In this document: in pieces, positions 32,101 through 42,470 of the stretch
Layout of the letters: each line of letters opens with the position of its first letter
How positions within the stretch are numbered: the first letter of the stretch is position 1
The notes under the pieces: model-generated
What the model was told of the DNA's origin: nothing
Database searches by the model: none
Seen by the model: only the letters and a program-made list of their open reading frames with translations
Source: Adiantum capillus-veneris
Taxonomy: Eukaryota > Streptophyta > Polypodiopsida > Polypodiales > Pteridaceae
Reading direction: 5' to 3'
Assembly: GCA_014529385.2 (NCBI GenBank)
Contig: CM043963.1
Span: forward strand, 1,616,001 to 1,680,000
DNA length: 64,000 nt
Program-made: the position numbers and the translations under genes

Positions 32101-34302
32101 AGGTGGTCTATTTGCCATCATACGTTTGATCATTAAACAATCCTTAGCTTGGTGACCATACCTACCACATGCGTTGCAAGTTCCATTAAATTTTACTCTA
32201 AACGTAGGGCACTCACTAGTGCTATGTGGACCTAAGCAAATGGAACACCATTGTTGCTCCCTTCTTGGATACATGTGACTATTTTGAGGGGGTCGATTAT
32301 CCTTAAGAGACTCTTGGATTGCCTTGGTGAGGTCTGTCAAGAATGTCTCGAATACCTTTGGCTCATTGGCAATGGGCTTTGTAGTCATGGGTTCATACTC
32401 AATGGCTTGTGAGCTAGTGGATCTCGTGTCAGTAGACACCCTCATGCCTGCTATCATCAAGTTGTCCTCTAATTGGATTGCATTGGCAGTGACATCTTCC
32501 CAGGTTGTGATACCTCTAATCACTAGTCCATTATAGATTCCTTCATTCCTCAACCCTCGAATGAATCAATCAAGCAGTTGGTTATTGTTGAAGTGCTCAT
32601 TTACAGGGCAGCGAGAGTTTAGGTGCTTTAGACGACTAATGAAGTCCCTTACTGACTCTCCTTCCTTACGTTCGGCCTTCTGTAGCTGAGATGCTACACC
32701 CCAAAGCACACCTTCTCATATGTACTCCTTTAGAAACAACCTTCGAAGGGTAGGATAGATTGTTTTCTCGTCCACCCTTAGGGTCCTATACCAATCTCCA
32801 GCCTTCCCACTTAATGTCAAGCTTAAGGCATTGCACTTATGTAGTTCGTTGCGTTCCCCTAAGGAATCACATACTTGTTCAAACACTTCAATGTGTTTCC
32901 TAGCATCTTCGTCCCCATTGAATTTTTGCGTGAGTTTGGCAATTTGTACTGCCTTACTTCTAGGCTCTCTATCAGATGCATGACGCATATTTTCCGCGAT
33001 AGATCGACCTATGGTTTGAGCAAACGCTGCCAAGTCACCTATGTGAGGAGGCAGGGCCGGTGGAGGTACTCTTGGAATCATATGTGGGAGAGGGATGGGT
33101 GCCGGTCTTGGCATATGTGTGGATGATGCAGGATATGGAACATAACCGGGCATAGGTCCACTCGGATAAGAGCTAGGGAGCGGCACTCGAGGAGCATAAG
33201 CAAGTGGTACAATTGGAGGTGTGGGGGCCATGTGTGCATAAGGGGCTAGAGGCACATACGGTCGAGGCCCCATATTAGGTACTACGACACTAGGTAGTGG
33301 CACTGCGCTAACCGTAGATGTCATCGGTACATTCTCTGTCAGGCTTATCCCTGGAGTGAGCACTGTGTTTTCCTTGATAGAGGGTTGAGCCAAGTTAGGA
33401 AAGCTAAAGTTTTTGCTCGGAGGCTCAGATTGCATAGAGACCCCAGGTGAAATGACGTAAGATGGGTCCATGGGGCTCATTAGAGGAGTCTCCATTTGTG
33501 ATAGAGTAGGCTGTTGAGCCTTGCTCGTATCCAGAAATCTCATGGGGCCAGTTGAGAGTATATTTACCCCTCGGTTTTGCCTTTCTGATTGAATAATGCC
33601 ATGGATAACATTACAGATCATTTTCTGTTGATTTTCGATGCTCGTGGCACTAGAGGTGGATTGTACAATCTCTATCCATCCTACATGGTAGGCGTGGCCA
33701 GAGTGTAGATCCGTCAACACCTCAGTGTGGAGGTCGTATGTCCAATGATCATTAATGAACAATCCTTCTAGAGTCGACGTGTTAACGGTTTCTTGTGAGG
33801 TAGAAGCAATGTTGCTCCCCGTGGTTTTACTTGTCACCAACGGTACTCTAGAGGGAACTTCTGAAGGAGGCAGCTCAACAGGGCCTTCTTGGTAAGAAGT
33901 TGGTAGGATATCCACATGGACACTCTTTGGGGGTGTGGGGTCCACTTGCGATGTGAAAGGAGAGTCCACTTCCCCACCCCCTTCGTGTGCTTCACTTGCA
34001 TCAGGTTCCGAGCGAGTAGCTCTACCTAATGTTTCCATGAAACGGCTAAACATACTAGTACTAGGCTGTGGAGCTTCGGGAGGTGCATGGCCTTCTCTCT
34101 CAGTGTTTTGGGTAGGGTATGCTTCCATGATTTCTGAGTCGGAGGAGGAATCACTAGCGGCTATTTTAGGGTCTTGGGTGGTGCTACCTTGTGTCCCCGC
34201 TGAGGGTCTAGAGCTTATCGTGGATGGGTAAAGGGTGTCCGTATGAACAGAGGCACCCTCAATATGCTCGTGTTCTAGCACCCGCCCAGAGCGTAAGTAC
34301 AT
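29122..34302 (-). pseudogene. GyA2 gag-protease-tail polyprotein, one 5.2 kb frame with three TGA stops
   Basis: A single reading frame of 1727 codons starts at ATG 34302 with a Leu-Arg-Ser-Gly-Arg motif. It holds a Pro-rich N-terminus, a retrotrans_gag capsid domain (about 32990-32600), and four zinc knuckles (32255-32215, 32182-32141, about 31723-31685 and 31606-31566). Protease 1 follows with Ile-Leu-Asp-Gly-Gly-Ala-Gly (about 30400-30425) and Leu-Gly-Arg-Pro-Phe-Met (about 30185), then a tail with four Trp-[VI]-Pro-Lys motifs (29450-29770). Stops are TGA at 32716-32718, near 32565 and at 30247-30249, each at an Arg (CGA or AGA) position in GyA3. It provides structural protein but no pol enzymes. 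Confidence 0.88.
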
Positions 34303-35149
34303 GTGCTTTTGATACCCTAAGGCGTCAAAAAGCTGCTCTAGGAGGCCTTGTGACTAGTTTTTAGCGTGTTTTTTGTTTGTTTTTTTGCTAGATTTTTTAG
34401 AGCGTGTCGTGGAATGGGCCGTGTGATAGCTCGAAACGAGCGTATCGGTCAGAGGGTCGTGCCGTGCTTTACAGCCCTCCGTTTGGTCACTCTATGCCCT
34501 CAGAATCCCTAAAACTGTCAATTTCTAGTAGGGAACTAGGCCCAAACTAGAAAGTCTAAGGGTGCAAGTGGGAAAAGAAAGGAGGAGAGTGGAGGACTTG
34601 TCCCACATGCTCTCATTCTCTCTTGAGGGAGTAGGGTATATATATAAGAGTGAGTCTAGTGTATATCATAAAACTGAGGACTGAGGCTTGAGCTTGGGCT
34701 TGGGCTTGGGCAAACGATCCCGATTTACCTTTTATACAAACCAACCTGTCCGTTTTAAGAGTCACATTTTTTATTTTCGAAAAATTTAGCCGCCCGCTCG
34801 CTCGCGTTGAAAATTTAGATGCAGAAAATACAGAAATTGAAAACGCAGAAATTGAAAAAACGCAGAAATGCAGAAAATTGCAGAAATTGAAAACGCCGAA
34901 ATTGAAAATGTAGAAAATTGAAAAAACGCAGAAATGCAGAAAATTGCAGAAATTGAAAACGCCGAACTTGAAAATGCAGAAATTGCAGAAATTGAAAAAA
35001 CGCAGACAATAGCAGAAATTGAAACTTGACAGCAAATGCAGAAAACGCAAAAAACAGAAATCTCCACACACTCCTTCCCTGCCTTTCCTATGATAGAAAT
35101 TGCACCACAAGGAAGCGTAAAGTGCTAACCGAGCTTAGTGTAGGGCATA
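34303..35149 (-). other. GyA2 untranslated leader with minisatellite
   Basis: Non-coding region between primer site and gag ATG. Bases 34810-35060 are a degenerate tandem array of short units built from AAATTGAAAACGCAGAAATTG-like words. Cys/Phe-rich reading frames across it are repeat artefacts. A short repeat of GCTTGGGCTTGGGC lies near 34690-34710. Confidence 0.75.
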
Positions 35150-35167
35150 TCCCCGGCAGCGGCGCCA
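35150..35167 (-). promoter_or_regulatory. GyA2 primer-binding site (tRNA-Asp)
   Basis: On the minus strand TGGCGCCGCTGCCGGGGA begins four bases after the 5' LTR end. It is complementary to the 3' end of plant tRNA-Asp including the CCA-derived TGG. Confidence 0.88.
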
Positions 35168-35171
35168 AAAA

Positions 35172-35743
35172 TGTGCGCTCGTTGCCGCACTGTCGAAGCA
35201 AGGGACTTGCCAATACACCGTGTGCGAGCCACAAACGGCTCCAAGCACACAACAAGCCTAAACTAGCAAGCTCAAGAGAGCAAAGGGTGTGTCACTCACT
35301 ACTCTACGCTCGCCTTCGTGGTGGATTCCTCGCCGCGATGAAGAAGAAGCTGCAGTCATGCCGTGCTCAACCGCTTCGCCGCCGTCGTGCCTTCGTAATG
35401 CTCGATCGCACACACACTCTCCCCCTCTCTCTCTCTCACACACACGCACACAAGGAGGTGAAGAAGAAGAAGATGGAGGTGGAGATGGAGCAAGAGCACT
35501 CTTCTATTGCACAAATGAGAGAATGAGTAAAAATTAGGTTTAGTTGGCTTTTATAGGAGCTCACCCCATTCACACTTGGGCGCCCATGCTTAGCCAACTA
35601 ACCCCTTGAATGTCCCAGTTAAAGTGCGCCTCTCATCGGCGATCACTCTACCTTTCCCTATTGGTCCGACAAGCCCGGTGCCTGACTCTAAATAATACAA
35701 CGTTTATAGATCATAGGGTGTCCGTGTGCCGTGAGGGTTAACA
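35172..35743 (-). repeat. GyA2 5' LTR
   Basis: 572 bases, TGTTAACCCTCACGG ... GAGCGCACA on the minus strand, followed outward by the target duplication cacat (35744-35748). Differences from the 3' LTR are scattered substitutions, mainly C/T, plus a dinucleotide-run length change. Confidence 0.92.
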
Positions 35744-38700
35744 CACATATCCTCTGTTTCATTTTGTAGCTCCTCTGCATGCACCCCATATAGAGTAGTA
35801 GCATCTTGATGCTCGTCTGGCACCAATGCAGCGGCTTCTGATTGAGCATCTTCTCTGATCTCCTCCATTGATTCCGTTGTGATTGGCACATGGTAGCCTT
35901 CATACGTCCTTGCACTACGAGGGGCTACCTCTATGACGTACCACCAGTTTGATGTAGACTTTGTAGGATGAAATATTACCTGCTAGAGCCACATAACTTA
36001 CATGAGAGCTTTCAAGCACATAACTTGTAAAAGGGGGATGTTAACTATTTACATACTTACTTGTTCACAATGCTCTGGTAGTACGAAAGTGTCTCTTAGG
36101 TTAGTCCATTTCTTAGTAGAATCCACCTCAAGAAAACCAGACTCTCCTCTACGCACAGTAGCGTTGCGACCCTCCATGATTATCTTGAACCATTGCACGT
36201 CGAACAAGTCGACAAAAAATCCTCTGTAATCGATCCTCAAAATCTCTTACAGCGTGCCGAAGTAAGTGAGTTCCGCCACCACAGGATCTGCATCAGAGAA
36301 ACGTCGTCGACTGGACTGTTCAAATTTTGCCATGATTCCACAATCTTGAGTAAAACGCTTTTTGTCGATCCGTTCCACCCTAAAATGTCGACCTTTTTAC
36401 CATGCTGCTGTGTATGACTTATACTACAACGAACAAAGATTATGAGTGGTCGTTCAAACGTTTAGAAATAAAGTCACTAGCATGTCGTACATTGCAAACT
36501 TACCTTGGTCGCGCAACCCCGAGAGTACTCCCACTCTTCCTCAGTCACTTTGTCACCGCATTGTTGTGCGCTTTTCAATTGGTTGTGCAACCATCTTAAG
36601 CTCATGAAGGTTGGTAGGCTCTCCAGACCCGTCGGATAGTGCATCGGTGGTCGTCTTCCCCGTCTCCACTCGATTCGTGCCCTTTGTCGCTCTTGCTTTG
36701 CATCCTCATATTGTGAAATCCACTTTTGCATCACTGGATTGTGAAGCATGCAAAATCGGTTGATTTTAGCCTCTAGATCTTCCGTCATCTTCTTCTCAAC
36801 ACCGAGATTGCACATGACAATCCCAGATATGCGCTCATCATCTATGGTTCGCCATAGCGTGTCCCGGGCTTTATCAAATCCGTCTAGCCACTCTCCAATG
36901 TACACTAGGGACTCTGATACCAACCAACCTTCTGCCATGCTACCCTCCGGACGTGCCTTTTGACGCACATATCCCTTAAGCGTTTTCATGAAACGTTCTA
37001 AGAAGAACATCCATCTGGAATGAACCGTGCCAGCTATTTCCACCTCATCAACTATGTGAACAAGAAGATGCACCTGAATGGTTAGCATGGTAGTAGGAAA
37101 ATGTTTCTCAAACATGCACACAAGCTCCGCAGCATTTAGTTTGGCGAATGGTATGGAGTCTACGTTGATCTCCTTTTGTGAGATCCATTGCACCAGCTTT
37201 GCAAGTTTGTAGATTGTGTTACGGATGTCGAGAGACAAACATCCCTCAATGGCAACCGGTAAAATAAACTGTAAAGTATGTGCAGCAATGATATTAAAGT
37301 CCACATTTTATGCAATGATATTAAAGTCCACTATGAACGTACCTGACACATTTTATGCCAATCGTGTGACTTCAAACCGGTAAGCTTTCCGTCTTTAGTA
37401 AAACACATTCGGAGCGAGTGCATTACGCCAGTGGGGGTCCGCAAAGATCGAATGGTCTCTTTTACTTTGCGTTCTTGGGCTCCTGTGAAAATCCATGGTG
37501 CTTTAGGGAGTTTTATCGATCCATCAGACGCTGTTTGCGGCCAATATTGCTCCATACGATCCACATTTCTAAGGTCAACTCTGGCTCCCAAAGTATCTTT
37601 CTTGCCGGTCAGATGGTCCCATAGTAGATTACCCACATTCTTGAATATGTCCATTGGATCGAGCAAGTGATTGATCATGAGTCGGGGCCAGTATGGTAAC
37701 TCGTACCATAGAGATAGTCTCTTCATCCCTGGAGGCAATCCGTCATCGCACATCTCCTTCTGCTCTAACCATGCTTGTGCAGACATCCTTGGTGGCTCTC
37801 TTCCCAAAAAGCCGTCGCGTAACACATGATTCTCTGGAAGATACGCTTGATGACCTTCGTAGATTTGCTTCTTCAGTGAGGGCACCCTACGTGCATTCAG
37901 TCTAGGTCCACATGTGACACATGCTCTGTATCCGCTTGTTTGAAGCCCTGCATGTATACACATGATAATAGATCAACTGTGGGAAAAAACAAGATTTACA
38001 GTGTCTAAGTGAGGAGTGTCAATAGATCACCTGAGCATTCTGTTAGCCCGGGATAGTCATGCATGGTCCACATTAGAATGCGTCTGATCAAAGCATTCCG
38101 TTGTCCTGTGTGTCGGCTCATATCCACCACCTCTATGCCAATCCACAATTGTTGTAGCTCTTCCAATAGTGGACGAAGATACACATCCATATTCTCCACT
38201 TTATATCGCCCTGGCACAATCAAGCTTAGCCATAGGTGCCCCTTCTTCGTAGTCAACCACGGGGGAATGTTGTAGTTGACGATGACAACGGGCCATACAC
38301 TGTAAGATGTTGATCTTTGACCAAATGGATTTACGCCATCCATAGCCAGGCCTAAGCGCAAATTTCGAGCTTCCCTGGCAAAATCCGACCATGTTCCATC
38401 TATATGTTTCCAGGCTACGCAATCTGCAGGAATTCGTAGCACACCATCCGAAGATTTATTCTCCTCATGCCATGATGCTAGGGCGGCCATGGGCTTACAT
38501 TCGAAGAAATGCTTGATGCGAGGAAGCAGAGGAAAATGTCGCAAAACCTTTTGTGGAATTTTTGTCCCGTGGAGATCTACTCGATATCTTTCGGAATCAC
38601 ATTTCAGACACTTCTCCATGTCTATGTATTCCCCTCTGAAAAGAATGCAGTCATTAGGACAAGCGTGGATAGAATTGTAATCCATCCCCAAGTTTCGCAA

Positions 38701-39399
38701 AATCTTTCTTGCTTCATCTCGGGAATCTGGCATCACATTGTCAGCTGGTAGTATGTGCTCTTTAAGCAATCTACACAACATAAAAATACGATACAGTCGT
38801 GTAAAAATCTATCAGATCATTATACATTTAGAGTTTTATTAAAGTAAACTAATTGTAATAGATCACCTGAAAAGCGCTGTGACGCTAGTGTCACTCCATC
38901 CAAACTTTGCCTGCATGTTGAGAAGAACCAGGAGTGCTTTCAATCTAGACATACGTGCTCCATTATACAATGGCGTATCGGCTTCACTTTTCATATCATC
39001 ATAGATAAGCCTTTCTGAATCCATGATCGTCTCGATCATTTCATCAATCTCGGGCTCAAACATTGCCTCGTTGGGAATGTGCTCTGCATGATCATCCCCC
39101 GAGCTGTCAGATGCTACATCTTGTGGCCTCACATATGCTGCTTGACCAAAGCGCCTGCGAACACGTCTATTGGGTTGCAAGATTGCTGCTTGTTGGCCAG
39201 CGTCAGAGTCCGAAGAGTTATAATTGGCAACAACTCGATCTATAATAGATGGATCGAACTCGCCAAATTCACGAACGTGCTGCAAAGAAACACGTCTTGT
39301 CCGTCGCACAACATGCTTGCATTGATTACAAGGACATAAGACCCTCGTTGAGAGATAGGTGTTTCGGTTGGACGGTCCCACATCCTCGTCACTACTCAT

Positions 39400-39461
39400 A
39401 ATGAGGATAAAAATCTTATAACCTGGACAAAAAATTTAATATTCTATTGGCATTCTTCGTC

Positions 39462-39535
<74 letters not shown>

Positions 39536-39968
39536 ACCTCACATTCTCTAGTCATGTCCAATCCCCGCACACCTCGGTCTAGAGGTGCACGGAGATCAGA
39601 ACCACCGGGTTATAATCTCGTCTTTATTGGTCAATACCTATATTTGTGGGTACAAGAAATCTACAGACCCACGTCTACATGATACTGCATGTAGTGGACA
39701 AAACCCCTTTGCCTCTTCTCTAGCTGTAGCACTTCACAGCATCTTAACATCTTTTCACAGTAGATCTTTTCACTATTCGTCTAACTCTAAACCCTAAACC
39801 GTAAGTAATTCTTGCGTGGACTCGATCTAACGTAAATAAGCGTAAATCTAAATAAACGTAAATCTAACTAAAAATAAACCTAAATCTAATTTAATGTAAG
39901 TCTACATCTAACCTAATCTTTAACGTCTTTTGGGATAGTTTCCTACGACGTTAAAACTCTCTTCTTCT

Positions 39969-39999
<31 letters not shown>

Positions 40000-41116
40000 A
40001 CCTAAATAAACCTAAGTCTAATCTAATATAACATAAATCTAAATCTAACATAAATTATGTTATATTAAAAACAAAGAACTAAACTAACAGGGATTATAAG
40101 AACCTTAAAACTGATTTAACACATAATTTTTCACATAACTCGGCAAGAGTTGGCATTCTCATCACTAAAGATGTGAGAGTTAACTTTCGGCGGTGACGCT
40201 GCCTCATCTCCATCCACATCTGACGACAGCAATTGGCCCTTTAGACCGTTCTTGCTCTTGTTACTAACTTTGAAGTTGCTGTTGAATGACTAGAGGTTGT
40301 CTAGATGGTCATTGTGTCGGGGATGTAGTGACTCTTGCCGCCCTGAAGATCCACCTTCTTCCCTATCTTCTGAAGACATTTCACAAGTACTTTTGGATCG
40401 ACGGAGCCCACCATGAGTGAAGGCAGCAATACCCTATATTCCATTGAGGGCTTTCTTCACCCGCTTCATGCAGGCATCGTAGTCTATGGAGACCTAAATC
40501 TAATCTAATATAACGTAAATCTAAATCTAGCGTAAATAAACGTAAATCTAATTAAAAATAAACCTAAATCTAATCTAATTTAACTTAAATAAACCTAAAT
40601 CTAATTTAACGTAAGTCTACATCTAACCTAATCTTTAACGTCTTTTAGGATAGTTTCCTACGACGTTATAACTCTCTTCTTCTTGTGTGTGTGCGCGTGT
40701 GTGGATGTGTGTGCCAATAAAAAGAGATAAATGGTATAACCTTTCTATCACCCATGCCAAGTATGATAGATTGGTTATGTCATTTCCCTCTTGAATAATA
40801 GGTCTTGAGTTCAACTCCTCGTCGGCTAGATCTTTAGGTCTTTTAATTTTAATTAGTTTCCTACGACGTTAAATTAGTTTCTCTCTCTTTCTCTCTCAAT
40901 GTGTGCGTTTTTTTGGATCGTATGCATGTTTTCTCTCTCTTTTCCTCTCTCAATGTGTGCGTTTTTTGTTTATGCATGTTCTCTCTCTCTTTTCCTCTCT
41001 CAATGCGTGCGTTTTTTGTTTATGCATGCTCTCTCTCTCTCTCTCTCTCTTTTCCTCTCTCAATGTGTGTGTGCATTCTTTGTTTATGTATGTGTGTGTG
41101 CATTTTTGTTTATGTT

Positions 41117-41160
<44 letters not shown>

Positions 41161-41282
41161 AACACTATGTGTGTGTGTGTATGTGTGTGTGAGAGAGAGA
41201 GAGAGAGGGAGAGAGAAAGAGGGGAAGGGAACATGAGAGTGAGGAGAGGGAAGGAGCATACCTGGATCTCCTTCCTCTCCTC

Positions 41283-41313
<31 letters not shown>

Positions 41314-41319
41314 GAGAAG

Positions 41320-41365
<46 letters not shown>

Positions 41366-41455
41366 CGTTACCTGCTCCTTGCTTGAGGGTGCCGAAAAAC
41401 TCAGATCTGAGATCTGAGTTTTTGGGCGCGCTCTGTTATTTTTTTAGCCCAGTCG
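39400..41455 (-). other. CACTA 5' region, microsatellites and minisatellites
   Basis: Upstream of the transposase ATG the element has no gene. It holds a (CT)n run (about 39465-39533), (TG)n at 39968-39992, a direct repeat pair (39829-39955 and about 40545-40665, offset 715 bases) built of TAAATCTAA words, a four-unit CTCTCTCAATGTGTGCG minisatellite (40870-41110), and (GA)/(TG) runs (41110-41360). The reading frames here are low-complexity artefacts. Promoter signals could not be singled out. Confidence 0.75.
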
Positions 41456-41555
41456 GCGTCGCTATGAGCGTCGCAAATTTCCAAAGAAATTTGCGACGCT
41501 CATAGCGACGCTGGGATTTTTTTTTTGAGCGTCGCTGTGTGAGCGTCGCTAATAT
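41456..41555. repeat. Right subterminal array and 26-bp perfect hairpin of the CACTA element
   Basis: Arms 41456-41481 and 41486-41511 are perfect inverse complements of 26 bases separated by CAAA, and contain the CGTCGCT motif. Two more CGTCGCT copies follow at about 41530 and 41543. The right end has four perfect heptamers against thirteen on the left. A smaller palindrome (AACTCAGATCTGAGATCTGAGTT) lies at 41399-41421. Confidence 0.88.
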
Positions 41556-41573
41556 GAATAGCCTCTTGTAGTG

Positions 41574-42470
41574 CCAAATTTGGTAAGATTTGAATCATTG
41601 GATTGAAAATTGTGACTAAAATTGCAAAGTTAGTCTACGGACAGATAATTGATGACCATTTGACCAGAAATTGCCCAAACTTGATGAAAATTGGCTAGTG
41701 ACCTTAACTTAAGGTGCTTAACAGATCTGTGTTAAGATTGGGACAAAAATTTGCCAGGAGTAAATAATCGTGATTATTTACATCTGCTTCAAAACTTGAT
41801 GATTTTGCAAATTTGAGTATACCACAAGGCTAAGCACATCAAGTAGACCCCACAAATCAATTTTGGTGAAATTTGGACCACAAAAGTGAGACTTAAGCCA
41901 GATTCTCGAAATTAGAGTCCGTGGACACGGAACTGTGGGTAAACTTGATAAAATTTTGTCCAAACTTATTGAAACTTGTCCAAGGGCTTTAACAAGTTGT
42001 ATACTTGCCAAACCAATCCAAAAAGTGCCAAAACTTGACAAAAGTAAATAGTCGTGATTATTTACTTCTGCTATCCAGAGACTTCAATTTTGACTTTTGA
42101 GCTTATAGAGTGTTAGACCAGTATAATATAAGGCCATAGGGCAATTTTGGGTTCAATCGGATCGAAATTGGTACAGATACACTCAGTTTACAGGTTGCAG
42201 ATTAGACCTTTGATTTTGCTAAAGCCGAATCTGAAAGTCAAATTTTGACCTCCATAGCACGATTTGAAGTGATACACAGAGACCAATCACGAGAGTTCTC
42301 AAGAGCTCTACTGTCTTTATAGAAAAATAGCTAACTTGATTAATTTTGTACAGGAATCAGGTTGCATACGAGGAATCAGTGGCTTGACAGAAAGTTGCAA
42401 TTGGAACGAGTGAAAATTGACGACAAGTCAATCCAAAGGTGAGTACTCTATCCAGAGCTTCATAAGCTAT
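41574..42470 (+). other. GyB leader, right part
   Basis: Continuation of the GyB leader after the CACTA target duplication, containing the last units of the ~280-base repeat. A GT-AG-like pair (AAAG|GTGAGT at 42437 and CCAG near 42454) lies just before the gag ATG, but I cannot show that it is used. Confidence 0.7.

Larger units (their letters stand above)
26917..35743 (-). mobile_element. GyA2: complete non-autonomous gag-protease gypsy element
   Basis: LTRs at 26917-27492 and 35172-35743 are alike at roughly 97-98% by eye, and cacat flanks both ends (26912-26916, 35744-35748). A tRNA-Asp primer site and polypurine tract are in place. Inside lies one long gag-protease-tail frame (34302-29122) but no RT, RNase H, integrase or second protease. 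Relative to GyA1 the missing part equals GyA1 3375-7517, about 4.1 kb. It is a young insertion in the last transposase exon of the CACTA element. Confidence 0.93.
26818..39399 (-). pseudogene. CACTA transposase (Transposase_21 / TNP2 type), split by GyA2
   Basis: The catalytic transposase of the CACTA element. Exons on the minus strand: 39399-38867 (transposase-associated Cys-Pro-Cys-x2-Cys motif), 38770-38031 (Transposase_21 start), 37947-37343 (Transposase_21), 37268-36504 (DUF4218 type), 36423-36061 and 35979-35749 (DUF4216 type), then 26916-26818 beyond the GyA2 insertion. All introns have GT/AG borders and phases fit, for about 1111 codons. Exons 1-4 (881 codons) are stop-free. Two TAA codons fall in the DUF4216 exon (36399-36397 and 36249-36247). 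GyA2 with duplication cacat separates the last 33 codons. Without the insertion the gene would be nearly intact. Confidence 0.87.
24619..41573 (-). mobile_element. CACTA (En/Spm-type) DNA transposon, carrying GyA2
   Basis: The ends are CACTACAAGAGG at 24619 and its inverse complement at 41562-41573, with identical 3-base flanks cca (24616-24618 and 41574-41576), as expected for CACTA elements. Subterminal regions are packed with CGTCGCT motifs. Both genes point left: a Transposase_21-type transposase (39399 to 26818, interrupted by GyA2) and a Transposase_24-type gene (26567-25258). Without GyA2 the element is about 8.1 kb. It sits in the GyB leader. Confidence 0.93.
24100..42110 (+). repeat. 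Diverged ~280-bp tandem repeat of the GyB leader, split by the CACTA element
   Basis: A near-palindrome of the type AATAATCGTGATTATT recurs at 24245, 24521, 41762 and 42046. Once the CACTA element and one target copy are removed the spacings are about 276, 283 and 284 bases. Between the palindromes the units share words such as TCCAAACTTGTTGAAA (24434), its variant at 41675 and another at 41959. The CACTA insertion lies in the third interval. Confidence 0.75.

Noticed and set aside
34613-35110. Cys/Phe-rich 165-codon frame that might suggest a membrane protein
   Set aside because: It translates the minisatellite in the GyA2 leader and is not conserved outside it.
35172-35743. Truncated 5' LTR of a 2.2 kb LTR
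   Set aside because: The target duplication cacat lies exactly at its outer edge, so 572 bases is the full LTR length.
39780-40060. Telomere-like or interstitial telomeric repeat (CCTAAA-type words)
   Set aside because: Words such as AACCTAAATCTAA are irregular and belong to a duplicated AT-rich minisatellite of the CACTA 5' region, not a TTTAGGG array.
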